Below the pieces are notes generated by a model, which ran no database searches, had not been told where the DNA came from, and saw only the letters and a program-made list of their open reading frames with translations. Below are positions 45,101-53,254 of a DNA stretch of 64,000 nucleotides, one piece after another. The stretch's first letter is position 1. Every line of letters begins with the position of its first letter. This stretch comes from Microbacterium sp. MYb45 (GTDB lineage Bacteria > Actinomycetota > Actinomycetes > Actinomycetales > Microbacteriaceae). The stretch spans positions 1 through 64,000 of the forward strand of contig NZ_PCPG01000014.1 of the NCBI RefSeq assembly GCF_002979655.1, read 5' to 3'. Position numbers and translations under genes: made by a program.

Positions 45101-45880
45101 CCACCAGTCGGCGGACTCGGGCACGTCGGTCTGATCGCCGAAGACCTGGGGGCTCGCGACGGGCAGATCCGCGTACCAGTCGTAGAACGAGAGGATCGAC
45201 CCGCCGAGCAGGTTGAGGAACCGGGCTCCGGCGCCGTGCGACACCATCGACATCGCCGGGATCGGAGAGAAGCCCGCGACGCGGTCGGGGCCGTAGGTCT
45301 TGACGGTGTGCACATGGGCCGCCGCCGCGATCTCGAGCGCCTCGTCCCAGGTGGTGCGCACGAGTCCGCCCTTGCCGCGCGCGCTCTTGTACGAGCGCGC
45401 GGCTTCGGGGTCTTCGACGATCGACGCCCACGCCGTCACGGGGTCGCCGTGGTGCGCCTTCGCCGCCCGATACAGTTCGGCGAGCGTGTCGCGGATGTAG
45501 GGATAGCGCACGCGGGTCGGCGAGTAGGTGTACCAGCTGAAGGCCGCGCCGCGCGGACAGCCCCGCGGCTCGTACTCCGGCGAATCGGGGCCGACCGAGG
45601 GGTAGTCGGTCTGCTGCGCCTCCCACGTGATGATGCCGTCTTTGACGTACACCTTCCACGAGCACGACCCGGTGCAGTTGACGCCGTGCGTCGACCGCAC
45701 CACCTTGTCGTGCGCCCACCGGTCGCGGTAGAACACATCGCCGGAGCGGCCTCCTTCGAGGAAGAGCGATCGAAGGTCTTGTGAGACCTCGCCGCGACGG
45801 AGGAACCGCCCCATGCCGAGCAGCGCGTCGGCGAGGGGACCATCGGTGGCCGGATGGATGTCATGCGTGGTCGGTGTCAT
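42134..45880 (-). CDS. narG: Respiratory nitrate reductase alpha subunit
   Basis: Catalytic Mo-bisMGD subunit of 1248 residues; reduces nitrate to nitrite at the cytoplasmic face. FS0 cluster ligands: His and two Cys in HGVNCTGSCSW, third Cys in EPRGCPRGAAFSW. The Mo-ligand Asp lies in SFYDWYADLP. It lacks a Tat signal, as expected for the cytoplasm-facing type. Ribosome site GAGAG before ATG 45880; the open frame continues upstream into narK2 without similarity. Needs MoaA, MobA and ModABC encoded nearby. Confidence 0.98.
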   Translation of the reverse strand: MTPTTHDIHPATDGPLADALLGMGRFLRRGEVSQDLRSLFLEGGRSGDVFYRDRWAHDKVVRSTHGVNCTGSCSWKVYVKDGIITWEAQQTDYPSVGPDSPEYEPRGCPRGAAFSWYTYSPTRVRYPYIRDTLAELYRAAKAHHGDPVTAWASIVEDPEAARSYKSARGKGGLVRTTWDEALEIAAAAHVHTVKTYGPDRVAGFSPIPAMSMVSHGAGARFLNLLGGSILSFYDWYADLPVASPQVFGDQTDVPESADWWNAGYLIMWGSNVPVTRTPDAHFMAEARYRGQKVVTVSPDYTDNTKFADEWVAPHPGTDAALALAMGHVILTEHFVQKRTERFEDYMRRFTDAPYLVTLERNGDKLVAGKFLTASDLGGTEAAAVRADFKTVLLDEHGDAVVPNGSLGHRFTPEDEGKWNLDLEGVEPPLSIADLASWDGAAAEVALPRFDLPPEAGAEHAGGSGVVVRGVPTREVAGKLVTTVFDLMLAQYGVGRDGIPGEWPTGYDDPTSPGTPAWQEEITAVPAEQATRIGREFADNAERSGGRSMILMGAGTNHWFHSDTIYRTFLALTTMTGCQGVNGGGWAHYVGQEKVRPITGYSQYATAGDWNRPPRQMIGTAFWYLATDQWRYDGLPADQLSSPLARGAFAGRTTADCLVESVKRGWMPSYPTFSRNPLDLCDEAEVAGKEPAQHIVDSLNDGSLHYAVEDPDAPENFPRVVSVWRANILGSSGKGNEYFLKHLLGTDSAIRASETEEGSRPRDIVWREDAPVGKLDLLMTADFRMTSTTLFSDLVFPAATWYEKYDLSSTDMHPFLHSFNPAINPPWQTKTDYDLFGELAERFSELCEGHLGVRRDIVASPLQHDTPDVMAYAHGVVPQDAPLVPGVTMTKLIPVERDYPALAARWKSLGPLTAKLGMTTKAITYRPDREIASLAQSNGVFPSGPAAGRVRLDTDKRVCEMILAFSGTSNGRLAVQGFRELEKRTGQQMAFLAEEEEGKRITFADVQVQPRSVITSPEWSGSEHGGRRYTAFAINVEHLKPWHTLTGRQHFYLDHDWMEELGENLPTFRPPLDMHRLFDDPKVGATGRSTQRGATGQAEVAVRYLTPHSKWSIHSEYQDNLFMLSLSRGGPTIWMSPQDADKIGVRDNDWIESYNRNGVVVARANVSHRMPEGTVYMYHAKDRTVDVPIAETSGQRGGIHNSLTRILLKPSHLIGGYAQLAWAFNYLGPTGNQRDEITTIRRRDQEVEY

Positions 45881-45903
45881 GGCGCAACTCTCAGATCGTG
45901 CGG

Positions 45904-47214
45904 TCAGCTCTTGGCGGGCGCGCCCGGACGCGCGTAGTAGTACCAGGTCAGCGCCGTGCAGAACAGGCACCAGGCGCCGCAGATCACGAAGAACGCGAAC
46001 GGGGCGACGGCCGACAACGACATCCCGACGATGAACGGTCCGAACGCCGCCACCGCCGAGGTGAAGCCCACGACGCCGCCCGCCTGGCGCTTCGGGAACA
46101 GCATCGGCATCTGCTTGAACGTGCCCGCATTGCCCAGGCCGGCGAAGAAGAAGATCGTGATCATTCCGGCCATGAATCCCCAGAACTCGTTCACGTCCGT
46201 CGGCGCGAGGAAGAACAGCGTGATGATCGTCCCGGCCGTCATGCCGATGCCCGAGATGAACGTGAACGGCGCCCCGCCGAACCGGTCGCACAGTGGGCCG
46301 GCGACTGCGCGCACGAGGGCGCCGAGTGCCGGACCGATCCACATGTAGGCGAGCGGGTCCGGCGCGTTCTCGAACCCGCCGTAGACGTTGACGATGATGA
46401 GTCCCATCTGCGCCGCGAGCCCCGCATAGGCACCGAAGGTCATCATGTAGATCGCGGTCATGATCCACGTGTGCTTAAGGCGGAAGATGTCGAGCTGATC
46501 CCGGAAGTTCGCCTGCACCGGAACGCGCCGGAGGAAGACGAAGGCGAGGATGCTCGCCAGCACCGCCCAGGGGATCAGGACGAGGCCGCCGTTGTGCAGC
46601 CACATGTTCGCACCGCCGTCGACCGTGGACTGCGGGTCGAGGAACCAGGTGCCCAGGAGCCCGAAACCGATCACCCACGGAACCAGCACCTGGACGACGC
46701 CGATGCCGAAGTTGCCGATGCCTGCCTGGAGCCCGAGCGCCGTGCCCTGCATCCGCTTCGGGAAGAAGTAGCTGGTCGACGGCATGTAGCCCGAGAAGAC
46801 GCCGCCGCCGATCCCCGCCGCGAAGGCGAGCGCCAGGAGCACTGCATAGGGCGTCGACGTGTCGCGCACCGCGAGCGTCCACCCGAGCATGGGGAGGGCG
46901 AGCAAAAGCGAGCTCCATCCCACCAGCGCCCTGGTGCCCACGATGGGCGGGAGGAACATGAAGGCGAAGCGGAGGAGACCGCCGGCCAGACCGGGGATCG
47001 CCGCCAGCCAGTAGAGCTGCCCCTGGTCGAGGTCGAAGCCGATGGCGTTCAGCCGTGGGGCGATCGCGCTGACCAGGTACCAGGTCGCGAAGCCGAGCAG
47101 CAGCGAGTAGGTCGTGATCCAGAGCGTGCGCCAGGCGAGGGATCTGTCCCACGTGGCATCGTCTTCCGGATTCCAGTTGGACAGGTCCTTGGCGAGTGCT
47201 TCCCCGGATTTCAC
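45904..47214 (-). CDS. narK2: Nitrate/nitrite transporter 2 (NarK)
   Basis: Second NarK of 436 residues, first gene of the nar operon, 23 bp before narG. Signature regions GGGVFSGYMPSTSYFFPKR (helix 5) and GNAGTFKQMPMLFPKRQAGGVVG (helix 11 region). It has the NWNPEDDATWD N terminus of NarK/NarU proteins. Several GTG starts are possible; the one at 47214 has GAAGGG 9 bp upstream, the one at 47220 only 3 bp. It differs clearly from narK at 37667, so it is not a recent duplicate. Confidence 0.92.
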   Translation of the reverse strand: MKSGEALAKDLSNWNPEDDATWDRSLAWRTLWITTYSLLLGFATWYLVSAIAPRLNAIGFDLDQGQLYWLAAIPGLAGGLLRFAFMFLPPIVGTRALVGWSSLLLALPMLGWTLAVRDTSTPYAVLLALAFAAGIGGGVFSGYMPSTSYFFPKRMQGTALGLQAGIGNFGIGVVQVLVPWVIGFGLLGTWFLDPQSTVDGGANMWLHNGGLVLIPWAVLASILAFVFLRRVPVQANFRDQLDIFRLKHTWIMTAIYMMTFGAYAGLAAQMGLIIVNVYGGFENAPDPLAYMWIGPALGALVRAVAGPLCDRFGGAPFTFISGIGMTAGTIITLFFLAPTDVNEFWGFMAGMITIFFFAGLGNAGTFKQMPMLFPKRQAGGVVGFTSAVAAFGPFIVGMSLSAVAPFAFFVICGAWCLFCTALTWYYYARPGAPAKS

Positions 47215-47240
47215 GTGCACGATCCCTTCAGAAGACGCAA

Positions 47241-47263
47241 TGTAACGTGTTACATCCAGTATC
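47241..47263 (-). promoter_or_regulatory. nar operon promoter region with palindrome
   Basis: TGTAAC-GT-GTTACA (47241-47254) is a perfect 6-bp inverted repeat 27 bp upstream of narK2. On the minus strand GATACT (47263-47258) is a possible -10, putting the transcription start inside the palindrome, as expected for a repressor site. It does not match the FNR or NarL consensus, and its owner is unknown. Confidence 0.5.
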
Positions 47264-47362
47264 GTCCGCAGTGTCGTCGTGAAGTGCACTCCGAACCGTG
47301 TTTAATCGACGCCCGCAGCAGATCTCCCGCGGTGACTCGTTCCCGGCTCGGGCCGGTCCGCC

Positions 47363-47398
47363 GCGGCAGTGCGCCCAGTATCCACCTGGCACTGCCGC
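47363..47398 (-). terminator. Hairpin terminator of the cytochrome bd operon
   Basis: Perfect 10-bp arms GCGGCAGTGC (47363-47372) and GCACTGCCGC (47389-47398), loop 16 nt with an inner CCAG/CTGG pairing, 43 bp after the cydC stop. No clear T-tract. Confidence 0.65.
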
Positions 47399-47440
47399 TC
47401 GACAAGGGGTTCTGCGTCGACCCCGGAACTGCGCCTCGGC

Positions 47441-49108
47441 TCAGCGCGTGCGCCCACCCTCGAGCCGCACGACGCGATCGACCGTGCCTGCGGGCGGTGC
47501 CACGTGCGAGATCAACAGCACCGACTGCTCCCCCGCCGCCTCGAGCAGGTCGCGCAGCAGCGCGTCGGACGCGTCGGGGTCGACTCCCGCCGTGGGCTCG
47601 TCCAGCACCAGCACGGGGAACCCACGCAGCAGGGCGCGGGCGAGCGCGAGGCGCTGCGCCTGACCACCCGACACGAGCACGCCACGGTCGCCGACCCTCG
47701 CGTCGAGGCCACCACGCTCCCGGGCCCACTCCCCGAGGCCGACCCGGTCGAGCACGGCATACAGTTCGTCGTCGGTCGCCGTGTCGCGCGCGAAGAGCAG
47801 GTTCTGGCGGATGTCCTCATCGAACAGCTGGGGGCTCTGCTCGCAGAGGCCGATGGCCCGACGCAGCGCCGGTCCGGACATCTCCGCCGCGTCCTGCCCG
47901 TCGATCAGGTACTCGCCCTGCACGCGGAGGAAGCCGACGAGCGCAGCCGCCAGCGAGCTCTTCCCCGCCCCGCTCGGCCCTGCCACCAGCACCCGCTCCC
48001 CTGGCCGCAGATCGAGGTCGACCCCCGTGAGCGCAGGAGCACCGCCGGGCCAGTTCGCGCGAACGCCACGCATCCGGATCGTCGGCGTACCGTCAAACTC
48101 GACGTCGTCGCCCGCGTCTGGGCGGAGCTCGTCGGGCATCCGCTCCGGCAACGTGTCGACGATGCGCTCCGCGCTCGAACGGACGCTCCGCCATGACGCC
48201 GCGGCCACCGGCACCGCGCCGAAGATCTCGAACACCACCATCGGCACCAGGACTGCGACGGCCAGCCACGGCCCGTCGATGGAACCGTCGACGAGTCCGG
48301 GCGCGGCAGCGGCGAGCGCCCACACGGATGCCGCGCCGGCGACCGCAGAGACGACGCCCGCGGCGATGGCCTGCGCGAATGAGGCGCGGTCGACGACGCG
48401 TCGCAGGGCGGAATCCGCCGCCGCGATCCGCTCGCGCGCCTGCGCCTCGGCACCGTAGGCCAGGAGCACGTCGAGGCTGCCGAAGTAGTCGACCAGCGCG
48501 GCCGAGAGCTCGGCCCGTCGCACGGACACGAGCGCTTCGGCACGCGAGCCGAACACCCAGCCGAGTCCGATCGCCGCGGCCGCAGCGGCCAACAGGCACA
48601 CCGCCAGCGTGAGGGCGGCCGGCGGCGAGACGAATGCGATGAAGCCCACGGCCCCGACCGCCACGACCGCGGCGACCCCGAGCGGCTGCACCACACGCAG
48701 CGGCAGGTTCTGCAGGTTCTCGACGTCGTCCACCAGGGCGGTGAGCATCTGTCCGCGATCCGTCGCACCGAGACCGGCCGGAGAGAGCGGTGTCAGTCTC
48801 CGCACCATGTCGGCCCGCGTCGAGGCGAGCTGTCGCAGCGCAGCATCGTGGCCGCTCAGCCGCTCGAGATAGCGGGTGACGGCGCGGGACACCGCGAAGA
48901 ACCGCACGCCGACGACCGCGATCGACAGCGGGACGAGCGAGTCGACGATGGACGCGCTCACGATCAGCCAGCCGCTGACCGCCAGCAGGCTCACGGCGGC
49001 GGCGGCCGACAACACGCCCCAGACGAGGCCGGGGACGAAGCGTCCGATCGGCGGCTGCGCGAGCTGCAGGACACCGCGGATCCGTTCGCGACGTGTCGAC
49101 CCGCTCAT
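47441..49108 (-). CDS. cydC: ABC exporter needed for cytochrome bd assembly (CydC)
   Basis: Half-exporter of 555 residues: six-helix membrane domain (GRFVPGLVWGVLSAAAAVSLLAVSGWLI) and ATPase with Walker A GPSGAGKS (about residue 375), signature VSGGQAQR and Walker B VLVLDEP. With CydD it exports thiol compounds and binds heme so that cytochrome bd can mature. Fourth structural gene of the operon; overlaps cydD by ATGA. Assigned CydC by order and by the shorter ATPase linker. Confidence 0.9.
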   Translation of the reverse strand: MSGSTRRERIRGVLQLAQPPIGRFVPGLVWGVLSAAAAVSLLAVSGWLIVSASIVDSLVPLSIAVVGVRFFAVSRAVTRYLERLSGHDAALRQLASTRADMVRRLTPLSPAGLGATDRGQMLTALVDDVENLQNLPLRVVQPLGVAAVVAVGAVGFIAFVSPPAALTLAVCLLAAAAAAIGLGWVFGSRAEALVSVRRAELSAALVDYFGSLDVLLAYGAEAQARERIAAADSALRRVVDRASFAQAIAAGVVSAVAGAASVWALAAAAPGLVDGSIDGPWLAVAVLVPMVVFEIFGAVPVAAASWRSVRSSAERIVDTLPERMPDELRPDAGDDVEFDGTPTIRMRGVRANWPGGAPALTGVDLDLRPGERVLVAGPSGAGKSSLAAALVGFLRVQGEYLIDGQDAAEMSGPALRRAIGLCEQSPQLFDEDIRQNLLFARDTATDDELYAVLDRVGLGEWARERGGLDARVGDRGVLVSGGQAQRLALARALLRGFPVLVLDEPTAGVDPDASDALLRDLLEAAGEQSVLLISHVAPPAGTVDRVVRLEGGRTR

Positions 49109-50799
49109 GCGTTCACCCCCAGCGTCACGATGTGATCGGCGATGTCCCGCGCGGTCCGACGGTGCGACACCAGGAGGATGCTCGCCCCGGCATCCGCTCG
49201 TGCGCGCAGCGAACGCCAGAGCCGGTCCTCGGTGTCGGGGTCGAGAGCACTCGAGGGCTCGTCGAGCGCGAGCATCCGGCACGGGTCGGACGCCTGACGG
49301 TACAGCGCTCTGGCGACAGCGACGCGCTGCGCCTGACCGCCCGACAGACCGCTGCCCTGCACGCCGAGTTCGAGGGCGGGGTCGATGCCCTCCGCACAGG
49401 CGTCGTCGAGCGCCACTCGGATGCGGTCGGCATCCGGTTCCGGATCGCCGAGTGCGACGTTCGCCGCCACCGTCCCCCGCATCAGCCCCGGAGTCTGCCC
49501 GGCCCAGGCGAGCCAGGCCGCCGGGGAGAGCCCACGGAGGTCGTGCCCGGCGAAGGTGGCCATCCCGTCGAAGTCGGCCGCGCCCCGGAGTGCCGCGAGC
49601 AGGGAGGACTTGCCCGCGCCGCTCGGCCCCTCGATCAGCGTGATCGTTCCGGGCTCGGCGGTGAACGACACGGGAGGCAGGTCCCGCACGCGCAGCCCTT
49701 CGACCACGAGGGCTCCCGCATCCGCCGGTCCCGCCGGCCCCACCGGTCCCGCCGGTCCCGCCGGTCCCACTTGCAGGATCGATTCACGGATGCCGGACGA
49801 TTCGCCGGCGATTCCTCCTGCATCCGTGGAACCGTCCTGCATCTGTACCCGGGCCCGCGCCGCGTCGAGCACCTCGAACACGTCTTCGGTCGCCGCGACC
49901 CCCTCGGCGGCCGCGTGGAACTGCACCCCCACCTGTCGGATCGGCAGGAACGCCTCGGGTGCGAGCAGCAGCACGAACAGCCCGACCTCGAGTGTCAGGT
50001 CGCCCGACAGCAGCCGGAACCCGACCGACACCGCGATCAGTGCGACCGCGAGCGAGGCCAGCAGCTCCATCGCGAAGCCGGACAGGAACGAGAACCGCAG
50101 CACCTTCATGGTCTCGCGGCGATACTCGTCGGCGGTGACCTCGATGCGGTCGGCAGCGCGCCGATCACGCCCGAACAGCCGCAGCGTCGACAGCCCCTGC
50201 ACCGTGTCGGCGAAGCGGGCGGCGAGGCGCTGCAGCGTCTGCCACTGCCGCGTCTGCACGGTGCGGGTCGCCATCCCGATGAGGATCAGGAACAGCGGGA
50301 TCAGCGGCAGGGTGATGATCGCGGTGAGCCCGCTCGGCCAGTCCTTCCACCACATCACGGCCACCACCACCGGCGTCGCGATCACGGTCAGCACGAGCTG
50401 CGGGATGTAGCGGGCGAAGTACGCGTCGAGCGCTTCCAGTCCGTGTCCCGCGGTCACGGCGAGCTCGGTCTGGTTCCGCTGCGCGAGCCACCCCGGTCCC
50501 AATCGACCGACTGCGGAGATCAGGGCCGAGCGCAGCTGCATCCCGGTCTTCGCGGCGGCCCGGGTGCCCGCGGCATCCGAGGCGGCGATCAGCAGCCCGC
50601 GCAGCAGCGCCGTGAGCAGCAACCAGATCAGGGATGCCGAGACGTCACGCCCCGCGATCGCCCCGGTGACGGCATCCGTCAGCAGCCAGGCGAAGACGAT
50701 AACGACCGCCGTCTGGACGACGCCGATCAACGCGGATGCCGCGAGGAACCCCCTCGCGGCACCCGCGTAGCGCAGCAGTCTCGGATCGACGGGTTTCAC
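49105..50799 (-). CDS. cydD: ABC exporter needed for cytochrome bd assembly (CydD), with collagen-like linker
   Basis: Half-exporter of 564 residues. The membrane domain is about 1-300; the ATPase starts near 365 with Walker A GPSGAGKS, signature LSGGQAQR and Walker B LALDEPS. Between them is an unusual Gly-X-Y run GPAGPAGPVGPAGPA (about residue 345), encoded by tandem 9-bp repeats. Such collagen-like spacers are not usual in CydD. GTG start overlaps the cydB stop (GTGA). Partner of CydC. Confidence 0.9.
   Translation of the reverse strand: MKPVDPRLLRYAGAARGFLAASALIGVVQTAVVIVFAWLLTDAVTGAIAGRDVSASLIWLLLTALLRGLLIAASDAAGTRAAAKTGMQLRSALISAVGRLGPGWLAQRNQTELAVTAGHGLEALDAYFARYIPQLVLTVIATPVVVAVMWWKDWPSGLTAIITLPLIPLFLILIGMATRTVQTRQWQTLQRLAARFADTVQGLSTLRLFGRDRRAADRIEVTADEYRRETMKVLRFSFLSGFAMELLASLAVALIAVSVGFRLLSGDLTLEVGLFVLLLAPEAFLPIRQVGVQFHAAAEGVAATEDVFEVLDAARARVQMQDGSTDAGGIAGESSGIRESILQVGPAGPAGPVGPAGPADAGALVVEGLRVRDLPPVSFTAEPGTITLIEGPSGAGKSSLLAALRGAADFDGMATFAGHDLRGLSPAAWLAWAGQTPGLMRGTVAANVALGDPEPDADRIRVALDDACAEGIDPALELGVQGSGLSGGQAQRVAVARALYRQASDPCRMLALDEPSSALDPDTEDRLWRSLRARADAGASILLVSHRRTARDIADHIVTLGVNA
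49721..49769 (-). repeat. Tandem 9-bp repeat inside cydD
   Basis: About five imperfect copies of a 9-bp unit (CCGCCGGTC on the plus strand) that encode the Gly-Pro-Ala/Val spacer of CydD. Simple repeats of this kind can change copy number without breaking the frame. Confidence 0.7.
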
Positions 50800-51824
50800 G
50801 CGTGCGCCGGAGCCCCCTCGATGGACTTCCGGGTGACGCGCTTACGGAACACCCAGTAGGTCCACGCCTGGTACGCGAGCACGAGCGGCATCGCGATCAG
50901 GGCGGTCCAGCTCATGATCTGCAGCGTATACGGGGTGCTGGATGCGTTGGCGATCGTGAGGCTGTAGGCCGGGTCGATCGTCGACGGCATCACGAACGGG
51001 AACAGGGCGGCGAACAGCATCACCACGGCGAACAGCACCGTGAGCATGCCGGAGAAGAACGCCCAGCCGTCGCGCCGAACGAGCGAGAGCCCGACAGCTG
51101 CGATGAGACTGACCGCCGCGAGCGCACCGGCACCGATGACGAGCCAGAGTAGCGGAGCCTCGCGCCCCATCGCGATCGCGACCGTCCAGATCACCGTTGC
51201 GGCCGCCACGAGGATGGTCGGGATGGCCGCCCTCTTCGCCAGGCGCCGCGCATCCTCGTGCACCTGACCGTCGGTCTTGAGCGCGACGAAAAGCACGCCG
51301 TGCAGGAAGAACAGCAGCAGCGTGGTGACGCCGACCAGCAGGGCATACGGGTTCAGCAGCGCGAAGAAGCCGCCGACGTAGATGTGGTTCTCGTCGATCG
51401 CGACGCCCTGCACGATGTTGCCGAAGGCGACGCCCCACAGCAGCGCCGGCACGACCGAGCCGATCACGATCATCCGGTCGAAGCCGGCCTTCCACTTCGC
51501 GCTGTCGCGCTGGTGCCGGTACTCGAACGAGACGCCGCGCAGGATCAGCGCGAGCAGGATCAGCAGCAGCGGCAGGTAGAACCCGCTGAACAGCGTCGCG
51601 TACCACTCGGGGAACGACGCGAACAGCACGGCGCCGGCGACGATGACCCAGGTCTCGTTGAGATCCCAGACCGGACCGATCGTGTTGATGACCTGACGGC
51701 GCGAGACGTCGTCCTTGCCGAGGAACGGCAGCGACATGCCGACTCCGAAGTCGAACCCGTCGAGCACGAAGTAGCCCACGAAGAAGAAGGCGACGATGAA
51801 GAACCAGAGTGTTGCGAGATCCAT
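50796..51824 (-). CDS. cydB: Cytochrome bd oxidase subunit II
   Basis: Membrane subunit of 342 residues, about eight or nine helices. Begins MDLATLWFFIVAFFFVGYFVLDGFDFGVG, the typical start, followed by GPVWDLNETWVIVAGA and FPEWYATLFSGFYLP. Forms the high-affinity quinol oxidase with CydA. Strong ribosome site GGAGG 6 bp before ATG. 14 bp after cydA. Confidence 0.97.
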   Translation of the reverse strand: MDLATLWFFIVAFFFVGYFVLDGFDFGVGMSLPFLGKDDVSRRQVINTIGPVWDLNETWVIVAGAVLFASFPEWYATLFSGFYLPLLLILLALILRGVSFEYRHQRDSAKWKAGFDRMIVIGSVVPALLWGVAFGNIVQGVAIDENHIYVGGFFALLNPYALLVGVTTLLLFFLHGVLFVALKTDGQVHEDARRLAKRAAIPTILVAAATVIWTVAIAMGREAPLLWLVIGAGALAAVSLIAAVGLSLVRRDGWAFFSGMLTVLFAVVMLFAALFPFVMPSTIDPAYSLTIANASSTPYTLQIMSWTALIAMPLVLAYQAWTYWVFRKRVTRKSIEGAPAHA

Positions 51825-51838
51825 GATGCTCCTCCCTC

Positions 51839-53254
51839 TCAGTAGACGACCGACGGCAGCTGGGCCGTCTCCTCGTGCGGTTGCTCGTCGGTGTCCGGTC
51901 CCTTCTGCGCGGCCCGGATGATGAGGCGGATCTCGACGACGGCGAGCGCCGCGTAGATCGCCGTGAACGAGATCAGCGAGATCAGCACCTCGAGGCCGCT
52001 GACTCCCGGCGAGACACCGTCCTGGGTGGTCATCAACCCGAACACGATCCAGGGCTGTCTGCCCATCTCGGTGAAGACCCAGCCCATGATGTTGGCGGCG
52101 AGCGCGAGCGGGAACGACCAGATCGCGAGCTTCCACATCCACTGCGCCGGGGGCTTCTTGGCGCCCTTGCGGGTCAGCCAGAGGCCGGCGACGGCGACGA
52201 GTGCGGCCGCGATGCCCAGGCCGATCATCCAGCGGAACGCCCAGTACGTGATCCACAGGACCGGGGCGAAGTCCTCGAGCCCCGTCGCGGCGTACGTCTG
52301 GGCGTACTCGGCGTTCAGGTCGTTGATGCCGTGCACGCACGCGTCGAGCGTGTGCGTCGACAGCAGCGACAGCAGGTACGGCACCCGGATCGAGAACAGC
52401 TCGGAGCTGCCGTCCGGCGTGCCCAGGGTGAAGAGGCTGAAGGAGGCATCCGGTCCGCAGACCGTGTTGAACGTCGCCTCCGCTGCCGCCATCTTCATCG
52501 GCTGCGCGGCGTACATCGCGAGTCCGAGCTGGTCTCCTGTGAGCACGACCCCGGCGGTCGAGACGATCATCGCCCACAGCCCGAACTTGAGCGAGATGCG
52601 CATGGTGTCGAAGTGCTGGCCGCGCGAGAGATGCCAGGCCGACACCGAGATGACGACACCGGCGGCGAACATGAACGCGCCGAAGATCGTGTGCGGGAAC
52701 GCGGCGAGCGCGACGGGGTTGGTCAGCAGGGCCCAGAAGTCGGTCAACTCGGCACGGTTGGTCGCCTCGTTGAAGGTGTAGCCGACCGGGTTCTGCATGA
52801 ACGCGTTGGCCGCGATGATGAAGTACGCCGAGAGGATGCTGCCGATCGAGACGCACCAGATCGTGGCGAGGTGGAGTTTCTGCGGGAGCTTGTCCCAGCC
52901 GAAGATCCACAGTCCGATGAACGTCGCCTCGAAGAAGAACGCGAGGAGCCCCTCGAAGGCGAGCGGGGCGCCGAACACGTCGCCGACGAAGCGGGAGTAG
53001 TCCGACCAGTTCATGCCGAACTGGAACTCCTGCACGATGCCGGTGACGACGCCCATGGCGAAGTTGATCAGGAAGATCTTGCCGAAGAAGCGGGTCAGGT
53101 GCAGGTACTGGACCTTGCCGGTGCGCACCCACGCGGTCTGGAAGATCGCGGCCACCAGGGCCATGCCGATCGTCAGCGGAACGAAGAGGTAGTGGTAGAC
53201 GGTCGTCAGCCCGAATTGCCATCGGGCGAGAGCGAGCGGATCAAGCCATTCCAT
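51839..53254 (-). CDS. cydA: Cytochrome bd oxidase subunit I
   Basis: Heme-bearing subunit of 471 residues, a little shorter than the E. coli form, with the short Q-loop type usual in Gram-positives. Starts with DPLALARWQFGLTTVYHYLFVPLTIG (His ligand of heme b595); GRQPWIVFGLMTT lies in the Q-loop side and Met/His heme b558 ligands lie further in. Reduces oxygen with menaquinol at low oxygen. ATG with CAGGAG upstream; its start overlaps the 3' end of the regulator gene by 14 bp. Confidence 0.97.
   Translation of the reverse strand: MEWLDPLALARWQFGLTTVYHYLFVPLTIGMALVAAIFQTAWVRTGKVQYLHLTRFFGKIFLINFAMGVVTGIVQEFQFGMNWSDYSRFVGDVFGAPLAFEGLLAFFFEATFIGLWIFGWDKLPQKLHLATIWCVSIGSILSAYFIIAANAFMQNPVGYTFNEATNRAELTDFWALLTNPVALAAFPHTIFGAFMFAAGVVISVSAWHLSRGQHFDTMRISLKFGLWAMIVSTAGVVLTGDQLGLAMYAAQPMKMAAAEATFNTVCGPDASFSLFTLGTPDGSSELFSIRVPYLLSLLSTHTLDACVHGINDLNAEYAQTYAATGLEDFAPVLWITYWAFRWMIGLGIAAALVAVAGLWLTRKGAKKPPAQWMWKLAIWSFPLALAANIMGWVFTEMGRQPWIVFGLMTTQDGVSPGVSGLEVLISLISFTAIYAALAVVEIRLIIRAAQKGPDTDEQPHEETAQLPSVVY

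Noticed and set aside
49721..49769. CRISPR-like or mobile repeat
   Set aside because: Units are 9 bp, contiguous, in frame, and encode Gly-Pro-Ala inside cydD; no spacers.
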